Positions 34,452 through 42,785 of a stretch of DNA of 64,000 bases are shown here, in pieces. Under the pieces are notes generated by a model, which saw only the letters and a list, made by a program, of their open reading frames with translations, made no database searches and had not been told where the DNA came from. Source of the DNA: Fusibacter sp. 3D3 (GTDB lineage: Bacteria > Bacillota > Clostridia > Peptostreptococcales > Acidaminobacteraceae); assembly GCF_001748365.1 (NCBI RefSeq), contig NZ_BDHH01000013.1, forward strand, positions 4,407-68,406, given 5' to 3'. A program made the position numbers and the translations under genes. The stretch's first letter is position 1; the number at the start of each line of letters is the position of its first letter.

Positions 34452-34727
34452 CTAAGCTATTTTGACGCCATATTCAATCATTGAATTCCATGTGTCATCT
34501 TTTTCTGTTGATATTTTGAAAGACTTTCCTTTGAAAGTTATGATTAATTCATTTTCATTAAAAGCATGGATATACCAAGTTAATTTAATGTGTTCTGATA
34601 GAATGAGCACTAATTCTGCCATTTTATCATCGGTCACACAATATTCATTAATATGCCAGATAGGAAATTCATCTTCTGGCATTTCTTCTACTCTGCTGGA
34701 ATGAATATAATTTTTATACTCATTCAA
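34452..34727 (-). CDS. hypothetical protein, about 91 aa, 5' end uncertain
   Basis: Encodes IWHINEYCVTDDKMAELVLI then WYIHAFNENELIITFKGKSF, a small mixed alpha/beta protein of unknown family. The only start in this frame at 34727 is TTG without a ribosome site, and the frame stays open upstream (IYSIGLIEESLDDTKIL). An AGGAG at about 34784 has no start codon after it. The gene is probably 5'-truncated or starts at a rare codon. Confidence 0.4.
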   Translation of the reverse strand: MNEYKNYIHSSRVEEMPEDEFPIWHINEYCVTDDKMAELVLILSEHIKLTWYIHAFNENELIITFKGKSFKISTEKDDTWNSMIEYGVKIA

Positions 34728-34829
34728 TATTTTAGTGTCATCTAAACTTTCTTCAATAAGGCCTATGCTATATATTTTTTAACTCCTGAAACTATTCATA
34801 ATCTTTAACTGCTTTGTTGGACGAAACCG

Positions 34830-36372
34830 CTACCGCGGTGACTTTTTAAATCTTTTTGCCCTAGACATATAGTGCTTTCTTTAGATATTCTTATTCTGAA
34901 TCTAAAAGAAAAGGCGCTATTTTTTATGTCTAAATTATTATCTAAAATGCAAATGGATATGGAACTCAGAGGTTTCAGTCCAAAGACTGTCACTGTCTAT
35001 CTTAAAGGGGTTAAGAAAATTTCAGGATTTCACAATATTGCCCCTGAAAATCTCAATTATGATCATGTGCGTGAATTTTTACATGATGCAATTACAAGTA
35101 GAAAGCTCAGTCGGTCTTATGTAAATTCAAACTACAGTGCCATTAAATTCTTCTTCGAAACTACTCTTGGTCGTGAATGGAATATGGTCGATATTCCTAA
35201 AGTGAAACAACCTTCCAAACTCCCCATCACTTTAACACCCGCACAGATTCACGCACTTTTTGACTCTGTCACAAATCTTAAGCATAAAACCATGCTTGTA
35301 GTCTGTTACTCTTCGGGTTTGCGCGTTGGGGAACTTATGAACCTCAAAGTCTCTGATATTCATTCAGATACGATGCGCATTCGCGTCAAAAATGGCAAAG
35401 GCCTCAAAGAACGCTACACGCTTCTTTCGAAAAGTGCACTTGATCTTTTAAGAATTTACTACAAGCAATATTACCCTAAAGATTACCTTTTTCAAAGCTT
35501 CTCAAAAGACAAACCATTGACGACGCGGAACATTCAAATGGTGTTTAGAACCAAGTGTGATCTCTTGGGATTTCCTAAAGAAGCCACGATCCACAGTTTA
35601 AGACACAGCTTTCAGGCACATCTGCTTCTTGCCGGAACCAATGTTGTCGTTATTCAAAAACTGCTTGGTCATTCTAAGCTTTCAACGACCACTGTCTACC
35701 TTCATTTAACTACCGCTGACGTGACTAAAGCCATTAGTCCGTTTGATAGTTTGGAGGTTTTTAATGCCTAATCTCCAAGATATTTTTGTGCGTTTCTTTG
35801 AGGACTATTGTCAAACCCACACTCCCTCATATGATCAATATAAAGTCATGAATGCTCTCATGGCTTGTCGTACTTCTAAACTGGGGGGACATCATAATGT
35901 TTGCACAAATTGTGGTGAAACTTCTATTGCTTATAATTCTTGTCGTAATCGTCATTGCCCACTTTGTCAGTCTTTCAAAAGAGAAAAATGGCGTGTTGAT
36001 CGTAACTCTGAACTTTTAAATGTCCACTACTTCCATGTGGTTTTTACTGTCCCTGAAGAACTCAATCCAATTTTCTTTGCCAATCAAGCTTTGATGTACA
36101 ATTTGATCATGAAGTCTGCTTCTAAAACGCTCTTGTCTCTAGCTGCCGATAAAAAGCATCTAGGAGCTCAAATTGGTCTAACTGGTATTCTCCACACATG
36201 GGGTCAAACACTTTCTTATCACCCGCATGTTCACTTTATTGTACCTGGTGGGGGGCTTTGTACTAAAACCATGCGCTTTAAAAAAACCCGAAAAAATTAT
36301 CTAATTCATGTTAAAATACTCAGTCGTTTATTCCTTCTAAAAAATCCAGTGATTATACTGCACTTGAGTTTC
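34830..36372 (+). mobile_element. IS91-like element, 3' end replaced by IS630
   Basis: Contains a tyrosine recombinase gene followed with an 8-base overlap by an IS91-type transposase, the known two-gene arrangement of some IS91 relatives. A hairpin ACCGC-TACC-GCGGT near 34829-34842 may belong to the left end. The right end is lost where the IS630 element begins. Confidence 0.65.
34926..35771 (+). CDS. tyrosine recombinase of an IS91-like element, 281 aa
   Basis: XerC/D-type site-specific recombinase with a SAM-like N-terminal core-binding domain (1-95) and a catalytic domain (105-281). All catalytic residues are seen: Arg in SSGLRVGELMNL, HxxR in IHSLRHSFQAHL, His in LLGHSKLSTTTVY and the nucleophile Tyr at its end. 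The start at 34926 (MSKLLSKMQ) has AAAAGG at some distance. It overlaps the transposase gene by 8 bases. Confidence 0.88.
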   Translation: MSKLLSKMQMDMELRGFSPKTVTVYLKGVKKISGFHNIAPENLNYDHVREFLHDAITSRKLSRSYVNSNYSAIKFFFETTLGREWNMVDIPKVKQPSKLPITLTPAQIHALFDSVTNLKHKTMLVVCYSSGLRVGELMNLKVSDIHSDTMRIRVKNGKGLKERYTLLSKSALDLLRIYYKQYYPKDYLFQSFSKDKPLTTRNIQMVFRTKCDLLGFPKEATIHSLRHSFQAHLLLAGTNVVVIQKLLGHSKLSTTTVYLHLTTADVTKAISPFDSLEVFNA

Positions 36373-36384
36373 TATATAAATTGA
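35764..36384 (+). pseudogene. IS91-family transposase, truncated after the HUH motif
   Basis: N-terminal zinc finger CTNCGETSIAYNSCRNRHCP then LC (about residues 40-63) and rolling-circle HUH motif HPHVHFIVPGGGL (about 155-167) identify an IS91-type replicative transposase. The normal catalytic tyrosines and C-terminal half are absent because the frame runs into the IS630 inverted repeat at 36373 and stops. Non-functional. Confidence 0.85.
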
Positions 36385-36450
36385 ATTAAAATTTTATAAA
36401 AATCATCCGATATATATCATAACCAAAACTACTATGTGAGGATGAACCCT

Positions 36451-36972
36451 ATGAATAAACGCAAGCCACTAACTCAGGAACAAATAAAAGAACTTTTAGA
36501 AGCAATGAGGTCATCAAAAATCAAACGTGAATATCGTCGAATTCAAGCTATCTATTTATACGGAACAGGAAAAGAGGTCGGAGAAATCGCTGAAATAACA
36601 CAGTTAACTCCTGTTACGATTTCAAGATTATATACAAAGTATCGTAGCATAGGGCTTAGTTCAATTCCAGATGCTGCACGCAAAGGGAGACCAAGTCGGT
36701 TAACCGAAGAGCAAGAGGCTACAATAAAAGACCTCATTCTAAACAAAACCCCCGCCGATGTTGGTTTTGTAGCTAATTTCAATTGGACAGCTGGAATTGT
36801 AGCAGAATATATTTTGAGAGAATTCAAAGTTCAATACAGCATCAAAGGTATCACGTTGATATTGTCTAGACTGAATTTATCATTCACACGTCCTATGTAC
36901 ACGTTAGCTAAAGCTGATCCCCTAAAGCAAGAGCAATTTCGCAAGGCATTTATTGATGTTAAAAAAAATTGA
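36451..36972 (+). CDS. IS630 transposase, N-terminal ORF A, 173 aa
   Basis: Helix-turn-helix DNA-binding half: a first HTH (GEIAEITQLTPVTISRLY) and a winged region (DAARKGRPSRLTEEQEATI, YSIKGITLILSRLNLSF). It ends at TGA right after a run of eight A (36961-36968), where a -1 frameshift would join it to ORF B to give the complete transposase. Confidence 0.85.
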   Translation: MNKRKPLTQEQIKELLEAMRSSKIKREYRRIQAIYLYGTGKEVGEIAEITQLTPVTISRLYTKYRSIGLSSIPDAARKGRPSRLTEEQEATIKDLILNKTPADVGFVANFNWTAGIVAEYILREFKVQYSIKGITLILSRLNLSFTRPMYTLAKADPLKQEQFRKAFIDVKKN

Positions 36973-37499
36973 TAAACGGTGAAATCCAACACATACTATT
37001 CGAGGATGAATCTATGATTCGAGATTACCAAGCGATCGGAGCTACATGGTTTGAACGCGGCAAACAAAAAATCATAAAGACGTATGGAAAGCATCGTGGC
37101 GTAAAACTAGTGGGCTGTTTAGATTATGAGAGTGGAGATATCTATTGTGAAGAGCACGAAACATACGATGCACAAACATTTCTTGGTTTTCTGAACAATG
37201 TACTTGAACGGTATTCTGGTAAAATTGTTATGGTTCTTGATAATGCAAGGATACACCACGCCAAGTTACTTCAGCCTTTTCTTTTAGAAAATTCCCATCG
37301 ACTTGAGTTAATGTATCTACCTCCATATAGTCCAAATCTAAACTTGATAGAAGGTCTCTGGGGTTGGCTTAAAGAAAAAGTCATCAACAACGTTTTTTAT
37401 AACAAGACATATGAGATTAGAAAGAATGTCTCTGCTTTTCTAACAGAAATTGCAAAACATCCACATATTATTATAGATCGGTTATGTGTCCAATTGTAA
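36969..37499 (+). CDS. IS630 transposase, catalytic ORF B, 176 aa
   Basis: DDE domain with Asp in LFEDESMIRDY, Asp in MVLDNARIHHA and Glu in SPNLNLIEGLWGWLKEK, the tight spacing of the IS630/Tc1 superfamily. Only a TTG at 36969 could start it; expression by -1 frameshifting on the A8 run is more likely. Confidence 0.88.
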   Translation: MINGEIQHILFEDESMIRDYQAIGATWFERGKQKIIKTYGKHRGVKLVGCLDYESGDIYCEEHETYDAQTFLGFLNNVLERYSGKIVMVLDNARIHHAKLLQPFLLENSHRLELMYLPPYSPNLNLIEGLWGWLKEKVINNVFYNKTYEIRKNVSAFLTEIAKHPHIIIDRLCVQL

Positions 37500-37527
37500 A
37501 TTATTAAAATTTAATTCAACTTATATA

Positions 37528-37828
37528 GGATACCCAAAAGGTCAGCAATGTCATCTGTGGACATGTTAGAAAATACCTGAATGGCAACGGAAATATCAAT
37601 AAGGTCCAAAATTCTTTTTTGTAATTCTTCATTTGACTCTTCAATAATAGAAGCGATTTCAACAGGCGTTAATAAGTTGATGAAAAGTATAAGCTCTTCT
37701 AGCTCAATTTCATCAAGAGCAGCTGAAATATCAACTGAATATTGAGAGTCTAATAGTTCTTTCAGTTCAAGTAGTTTTTCTTCTTTTGCCAAAGAGCGCA
37801 AAAGTTCTTTTAAATCTTTGATTTCCAT
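37528..37828 (-). pseudogene. mgtE: magnesium transporter MgtE, N-terminal domain only, cut by IS630
   Basis: About 100 residues of the MgtE_N superhelix remain: MEIKDLKELLRSLAKEEKLL, LTPVEIASIIEESNE and MSTDDIADLLGIL. The frame then enters the IS630 inverted repeat (YKLN, stop at 37511). The CBS domains and membrane channel are missing and are not found on the other side of the IS. AGGAGG precedes the ATG at 37828, so the gene was once expressed. Confidence 0.8.
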
Positions 37829-37890
37829 GTTATACCTCCTAATTTTTTTTAGAGGGCATAACCGATGTCCTTTAATAATTGAAAATAAAA

Positions 37891-38034
37891 CTATTTTTCA
37901 TACTTACAAACAGGCAAAAGCAATTGAAAACTGTAAAGAAGTTTAGCAATTGTCTGATTCAAAAGAGTAATTCTAGTTTTGTTTTGAGTCCCTAAAGGAT
38001 CATCAGTCATACCGCTACTACTGTGTGCGTCCAA
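37891..38034 (-). CDS. possible upstream small ORF, 47 aa, in the mgtE leader
   Basis: TTG at 38034 follows AGGTGA by about 6 bases and opens a frame MDAHSSSGMTDDPLGTQNKT then RITLLNQTIAKLLYSFQLLL, ending VCKYEK. It lies 62 bases before mgtE. It might be a leader peptide or a small protein. I looked for an M-box Mg riboswitch in 37829-38110 and saw no match. Confidence 0.4.
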   Translation of the reverse strand: MDAHSSSGMTDDPLGTQNKTRITLLNQTIAKLLYSFQLLLPVCKYEK

Positions 38035-38357
38035 TTTCTTTCACCTCACTTTCACTTGAAAAATCATCTGATTTATTGAGTTGCTCAAATTAATATTATA
38101 CCGTTCTTGGATTGTATTGTAAATATAATTAACAAGCTATTATGCAGTCTAAAATTAGAATGTGGTGAGATTTATAAATCAAACTCATGAAAACTTTATT
38201 ATATATTATAGTTATCACAAATAACTAATTATGAAATATTACTCTCCGCTCCAGTACAGCAGAATAACCTACAAATGATTATTGCCATTGGCTTCAGGGT
38301 GCATATGCTGTTTCACCTTGGATAATCTTTATAACTCAACAGAGGAGGAACCGCCCT

Positions 38358-39164
38358 ATGTCCGAAAACGTTTTGGAAACCTCTCATTTGGATGCAAGCT
38401 ACGCATCCCAGTACAAGAATTTGTATCAAGTCGCGTTTAGAATAACTGGGTCGATTCATGATGCCGAAGACGTGATGCAAGAAGCCTATATAAACGCATT
38501 CAAAGGGTTTGATTCATTTGGTGGACGTAGTGCGATTAGCACTTGGCTATACCGTATCACGGTAAATTGTGCCCTCAAGTATATGAAACCGCGTAAAAAC
38601 TTTCCCGTTGAACGCATGGCGGCCGATAAAGGCGTCACAGTAGAATTCTTTTTTGAAAGCTTAAAGGATTTTAGACAAGTAGAAGATGAAGTGTTATACA
38701 ATGACATGCGTGAGACGTGTGTGCACATGTTTACAGAGTGTTTGCCGACCAAGCAACGCCTCACGTTTGTTCTTCGGGTGATTATGGATTTGTCTGTTGC
38801 GGATACGGCAGCCATTTTGGAGATATCCGAAAGTGCCGTAAAGACCAATTTATACCGTGCAAGGGTGACATTGCGTCAAGCGATGGACGGCAAATGTGCG
38901 TTCATCGATCCCAAATTTCCGTGCAAATGCAAACTTTGGGTCAATTATGCCATTGAGAATAACCGCCGTGATCTGATTGCTTCTGTTCCAGTCATCAACC
39001 GTAACGAAAAAGCATTGGAGAATCAAATTCTCAGCGAAATGAACTTCTTAAAAAAGGTGAGCATCCTCTACCGGAGTGAACTGAAAGTGGGGGATGCAGA
39101 TGTTTTTATCAAAAAAATGAAGTCAATTTTAAACCAGAGTGAGATGAAAGTATTAAAATCATAA
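38358..39164 (+). CDS. ECF-type RNA polymerase sigma factor with C-terminal extension, 268 aa
   Basis: Sigma region 2 (about 18-85: LYQVAFRITGSIHDAEDVMQ then EAYINAF, STWLYRITVNCALKYM) and region 4 (about 120-175: CLPTKQRLTFVLRVIMDLSV and ISESAVKTNLYRARVTLRQA). Beyond a normal ECF length there are about 85 more residues starting FPCKCKLWVNYAIENN with a CxC pair, then a helical tail. The extension may sense metal or redox state; no anti-sigma gene is adjacent. GAGGAGG precedes the ATG. The next gene on the strand is OsmC. Confidence 0.85.
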   Translation: MSENVLETSHLDASYASQYKNLYQVAFRITGSIHDAEDVMQEAYINAFKGFDSFGGRSAISTWLYRITVNCALKYMKPRKNFPVERMAADKGVTVEFFFESLKDFRQVEDEVLYNDMRETCVHMFTECLPTKQRLTFVLRVIMDLSVADTAAILEISESAVKTNLYRARVTLRQAMDGKCAFIDPKFPCKCKLWVNYAIENNRRDLIASVPVINRNEKALENQILSEMNFLKKVSILYRSELKVGDADVFIKKMKSILNQSEMKVLKS

Positions 39165-39237
39165 AAATTTAGACCCCAATCATGTAACCTCCATCGTGTT
39201 TTTGTATCTAAAGATATATAGGACTAAAGGAGGTTTT

Positions 39238-39696
39238 ATGATGGAAAATCAATTAAAGGTAAAAATTGAGCGGATCAATGACGGTGTCAAATTCAAATCG
39301 ACGGTAGACGGAAAGCCAGAAATCACGACGGATTACATTCCACCTTATGGAGACGGAATGAGCATGTTGCCCCTTGAGCTATTTCTAATCAGCTTGGGAA
39401 CCTGTATTGGTGGCGCCGTATGTCCATTGCTGAGGAAGATGCACAAGTCGGTAGACGATATGGAAATTCACGTGTCTGGGGTTAGAAAAACGGAGCATCC
39501 AACTGGATTTAGCACCATCAACGTGTGTATTCAGCTGCAATCATCAGATGCGACCCTCGAAGACCTGAAGAAGGTGCTTGCCTACGCAGAAGGAATCTGT
39601 CCGGTTTGGTCGATGCTGGACAAAGAGATTAAACTGAGTTTTGACTTGTCTGTGAGTGACTTGAATCATCAAGAAGGGGGGAAAACGAATGGATAA
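39238..39696 (+). CDS. OsmC-family peroxide/thiol protein, 152 aa
   Basis: OsmC/Ohr fold with the two reactive cysteines in SLGTCIGGAVCP (about residue 60) and EGICPVWSM (about 123). Such proteins reduce hydroperoxides with thiols. AGGAGG sits before the paired ATG at 39238; the longer frame from 39196 has no site. It follows the ECF sigma gene by 73 bases, which together suggests a stress response, an inference. Confidence 0.85.
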   Translation: MMENQLKVKIERINDGVKFKSTVDGKPEITTDYIPPYGDGMSMLPLELFLISLGTCIGGAVCPLLRKMHKSVDDMEIHVSGVRKTEHPTGFSTINVCIQLQSSDATLEDLKKVLAYAEGICPVWSMLDKEIKLSFDLSVSDLNHQEGGKTNG

Positions 39697-39726
39697 CAAA
39701 AGGGTGCAGAGGCGTGGCTTGAAGCC

Positions 39727-39864
39727 ATGAAAGAAGATCATAGTTGCTCATCGTGTGGTGTCATCAATAGTCCTTATGACCTAGCCTGCAGAAAATGTGG
39801 TCATACCCCTTCCAGTGGGTATCATGATAGACATCGCGTGAGTATCCTGGGGATAGGTAAATAA
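39727..39864 (+). pseudogene. zinc-ribbon C-terminal fragment (DUF3795-like)
   Basis: Reads MKEDHSCSSCGVINSPYDLA then CRKCGHTPSSGYHDRH: a Cx2C-x10-Cx2C zinc ribbon. The reading frame is protein-like for about 10 codons upstream (QKGAEAWLEA) until a TAA, so the 5' part of the gene is gone. Resembles the tail of DUF3795-type proteins; moderate certainty. Confidence 0.45.
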
Positions 39865-39875
39865 ATAAGCTTGAG

Positions 39876-40169
39876 GTGAGTGTCATGCAGATTGCTGTGG
39901 CACTCATTTTTTATATTACGTTCATGCTGGATTCACCAATGAATATAAAAATGTGTGTGCTAAATACTAAGCTTGGAATCCGAAATCTTGATTTTGTAGC
40001 AGTCAAGCAAAATAATAAGATTTATATTCAGATGACTGATGATATTTCTAATAAAAAGACCTTTGAAAGAGAGGTGGATTCATTACTTAAAATAAAAGAT
40101 GCATACCCGAAGCTCTTAATTGCAAGGACAAGACACGAAAAGTATCAGTATGAAGGAATTTATATGTAA
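39876..40169 (+). pseudogene. C-terminal fragment of an AAA/DUF4143-type ATPase
   Basis: From about residue 30 the frame reads LNTKLGIRNLDFVAVKQNNK then IYIQMTDDISNKKTFEREVD and YPKLLIARTRHEKYQYEGI, the C-terminal nuclease-like DUF4143 segment of Archaea/Bacteria AAA ATPases. The first 25 residues are a hydrophobic stretch unrelated to it and the usual end is missing, so this is a fragment with an accidental start. Confidence 0.6.
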
Positions 40170-40266
40170 GAAATGATGGGAATGCCGACGATTTGCCTAC
40201 GCTATTTTGCTATGGCTAAGACGTTTCTAAAACGGATTTAAAATGAAAAAAAGAAGCGAATTAAAG

Positions 40267-40295
40267 TTGACAGATATACAAAACCGCGTTAAGAT
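40267..40295 (+). promoter_or_regulatory. promoter of the lysine riboswitch-dapA unit
   Basis: TTGACA (40267-40272), 17-base spacer, TAAGAT (40290-40295). Confidence 0.75.
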
Positions 40296-40307
40296 TATAC
40301 ATAACTT

Positions 40308-40440
40308 CATAAAGCAGTAGAGGCGCACCAATGAACAGTAGACGTGTTGATGTATAAGGGTACATGTGAGAGACGTTAAAAGGCAAAGGTGCCGAAGTGA
40401 ATACCACCCAGTATGGTAGGATCTGGTTAAATGGTTAATA
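40308..40440 (+). promoter_or_regulatory. lysine riboswitch (L box) aptamer
   Basis: Characteristic phrases occur in order: GTAGAGGCGCACCA, AGTAGACG, GAGAGACGTTAAAAGGCAAA, GGTGCCGAAGTGAATACCAC and ATCTGGTTAA. Location before dapA, the first lysine-pathway enzyme, agrees with feedback by lysine. Confidence 0.9.
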
Positions 40441-40513
40441 GCCTTTTAACTGTCATAAGTTTTATACTTATGGAGTGCTACTTGTGATCAATTTTAGAAT
40501 TATTTTTGTTGTC

Positions 40514-40545
40514 CACAATTAGCGCTTTGCTAGTTGTTTTTTTAT
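40514..40545 (+). terminator. riboswitch-controlled terminator
   Basis: ACAATTAGC-GCTTT-GCTAGTTGT (one G-T pair) followed by TTTTTTT, between the aptamer and dapA. Confidence 0.8.
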
Positions 40546-40675
40546 GTAAATCATTAGTTCTCGTCTGACAAAACAAGGTTTTGGCGGACAATGATATGCA
40601 GTTTGAAGACTAAATAAATATTGGGCTTATACTCTGAAAGAGCGGGTATGCCAACAAAAGAATAGGAGAGCGTAT

Positions 40676-41554
40676 ATGGCATTATTTACAGGATCAGGTG
40701 TAGCGATCGTCACACCTTTTAAAGAAGATTTCTCGATTGATTTCGATCGTTTAAAAAGTTTAATTGATTACCAAATAGAAAACGGTTCAGATGCGATCAT
40801 TATCTGTGGTACCACAGGTGAAGCATCCACTTTGACAGACGATGAGCAAATCGCATGCATCAAAGCCGCTGTTGAATACACAGCAGGTAGGGTACCTGTT
40901 ATAGCGGGCGCTGGAAGCAATGATACTAAACATGGGATCAATCTGTCTAAAAGAGCAGCAGAAGCAGGCGCAGATGCCTTATTGCAGGTAACACCTTACT
41001 ACAATAAAACCAGCCAAAAAGGACTGTATGAACACTTCAAAGCAGTGGCTGAAGCCGTTAATATTCCAATCATTTTATATAATGTGCCTAGTCGGACAGG
41101 TATGAATATCAATCCAGAGACTGCACTTAAACTCTCTGAAATTGACAATATTGTTGGTATTAAAGAAGCCAGTGGCAATTTCGCTCAAGCTGTTGCTTTG
41201 GCACACTTATGTCAAGGCAAATTAGATATATATTCGGGAGAAGATGATAAAGTGCTCCCTTTATTAGCGCTTGGTGGTGTTGGCGTTATTTCAGTGGCTG
41301 CCAATGTCGTTCCTCAGAAAATGCATGACATGGTTTCACTCTATTTAGAAGGCAATCATCAAGAGAGTTTGGCGATTCAATTAGAACTTATTCCGCTGAT
41401 CAATGCATTGTTTTGTGAAGTCAATCCAATGCCAGTGAAAGCGGCTCTCAATATTATGGGAGGTGTGTTAAGTGTGGGGCCTTGTCGTCCGCCGCTTACA
41501 ACTTTAGAGGATTATAATCAAAAGGCTTTGGAGAGTATTATAAAAGTATTATAA
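40676..41554 (+). CDS. dapA: 4-hydroxy-tetrahydrodipicolinate synthase, 292 aa
   Basis: Condenses pyruvate with aspartate semialdehyde, the committed step to lysine and diaminopimelate. TIM barrel with ICGTTGEASTLTDDE (pyruvate binding), the Tyr of ILYNVPSRTGMNI (about residue 132), Schiff-base Lys in VGIKEASGNF (about 161) and IYSGEDDKVLPLLALGG. Normal length. GGAGAG precedes the ATG. Expressed from its own promoter under the lysine riboswitch. Confidence 0.96.
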   Translation: MALFTGSGVAIVTPFKEDFSIDFDRLKSLIDYQIENGSDAIIICGTTGEASTLTDDEQIACIKAAVEYTAGRVPVIAGAGSNDTKHGINLSKRAAEAGADALLQVTPYYNKTSQKGLYEHFKAVAEAVNIPIILYNVPSRTGMNINPETALKLSEIDNIVGIKEASGNFAQAVALAHLCQGKLDIYSGEDDKVLPLLALGGVGVISVAANVVPQKMHDMVSLYLEGNHQESLAIQLELIPLINALFCEVNPMPVKAALNIMGGVLSVGPCRPPLTTLEDYNQKALESIIKVL

Positions 41555-41720
41555 AAACGATTTAGGATTTAAAAATTGTGATGAGCCTATAGAGTCTAAT
41601 TCGTAAAGATAAATTAAGTGGACGATCAATTAAATCAAGAGAATTGTTGGTGGATGCCTAATAGCGGGTCCGTCGACAGTTCTTTTTTTATTATAAACAA
41701 CAAAATGATGGAATACTTAG

Positions 41721-41835
41721 TCATCCTTTCATATTTAATATATCCAGATTGGTTATTATAATGGGTTCTAACATATTAACAAGTTCATCATATGAAATTT
41801 CCTGTGTCAAAAACCACTTATTATAAGCCCTATAA
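41721..41835 (-). pseudogene. C-terminal tail of a gene interrupted by IS3
   Basis: From the IS3 left border the minus strand reads YNKWFLTQEISYDELVNMLE then PIIITNLDILNMKG and TGA. It resembles the end of a TetR-type regulator. The far side of the IS (43103-43160) continues as protein-like IESTSIGFFFYFYSYN in a compatible direction but with stops further up, so the gene is broken more than once. The rest of 41555-41720 holds nothing recognisable. Confidence 0.4.
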
Positions 41836-41894
41836 TGTACACGGTTGTCAAGACACAAAATGCATAATTTATAGTTATGACTCCTTTCATAATT

Positions 41895-42785
41895 TTAGGC
41901 CGCTTGTTGTGAAATATCATAATAGATTTCAGCTGGCGTTTTATAGTCGTAACTCTGGTGTCCACGTGTAAAATTGTAGTGTTCAATATATTTCTTTGTG
42001 AGTATTTTTACCTCTGTCACTGTTTCTGGGTACTCTAAATAGAGGCGTTCCCATTTATATGACCTGAAAAACCTTTCAATTGCGATGTTGTCTGTAGCAC
42101 GGCCCTTGCCATCCATACTAATTTTTGTGTAGTTGTAACTCTTTATTAAGTCAATGTAAGCATTTGATGTAAATTGGCTACCTTGATCACTGTTGATTAT
42201 TTCAGGCATCCCATGCTTTCTTACAGCATCTTTAACGACTCTGGTGACCGTATCTGTTTGTAAAGTATTGCTTATAGAATAGCCTACAATAAAGCGAGAA
42301 TACCAATCAATTATTGCGGTTAGATAAACAAATCCAGTAGGGGTACCCACATATGATATGTCTATTGACCAAACTTGATTAGGCTTTGAAATCTTCATAT
42401 TTCTAAGAAGATAAGGATATGTCTTAGCCATTTTTGCGCGTTTGCTCAAATTGGGACCTGGATAAAAAGCGACAATGTCCATCTCATCCATATATCGTTT
42501 GACAAGGCGTCTGCCAATATTGTAACCGAGATTTTTCAGTTCATTTCGAATACGTCTTACTCCGTAGGAGGCTTCTTTATAGTGGATCCTATCAATAGCA
42601 TTTTTGATGTCTATCTCAGCCTGTGATGGTTCAGGTTCAGGTTCAATGACCGTATGATATGCTGTGGACCTTGGTAGATCAATAAGTTCGCACTGATGTT
42701 TTACGGTTAGATTTGAGTTTTTAAAATCAATTAAAGCTTTTTTTTCCTCATTTCGGATACTTGTTTGTGCTTTTTTTTTAACCAA
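41895..42785 (-). CDS. IS3 transposase OrfB, integrase catalytic domain, 296 aa
   Basis: HTH_21 region (ASYGVRRIRNELKNLGYNIG) then the rve core: Asp in QVWSIDISYVGTPTG, Asp in IINSDQGSQFTS and Glu in DNIAIERFFRSYKWE, the DDE triad of the IS3 family. The only start is a TTG at 42785; joined expression with OrfA by -1 frameshifting on the A9 run (minus strand of 42771-42779) is likely. Confidence 0.92.
   Translation of the reverse strand: MVKKKAQTSIRNEEKKALIDFKNSNLTVKHQCELIDLPRSTAYHTVIEPEPEPSQAEIDIKNAIDRIHYKEASYGVRRIRNELKNLGYNIGRRLVKRYMDEMDIVAFYPGPNLSKRAKMAKTYPYLLRNMKISKPNQVWSIDISYVGTPTGFVYLTAIIDWYSRFIVGYSISNTLQTDTVTRVVKDAVRKHGMPEIINSDQGSQFTSNAYIDLIKSYNYTKISMDGKGRATDNIAIERFFRSYKWERLYLEYPETVTEVKILTKKYIEHYNFTRGHQSYDYKTPAEIYYDISQQAA

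Larger units (their letters stand above)
36373..37527 (+). mobile_element. IS630-family insertion sequence
   Basis: Terminal inverted repeats TATATAAATTGAATTAAAATTT (36373) and, reversed, TATATAAGTTGAATTAAATTTT (37527), TA at both ends. Two overlapping ORFs encode the transposase. The left flank is a cut IS91 transposase and the right flank a cut mgtE, so the two flanks do not belong together. Confidence 0.85.

Noticed and set aside
37829-38110. M-box magnesium riboswitch before mgtE
   Set aside because: I looked for the conserved core phrases on the minus strand and found none; only a small ORF is visible.
40170-40266. continuation of the DUF4143 fragment
   Set aside because: After EGIYM the three frames show no family-like sequence.
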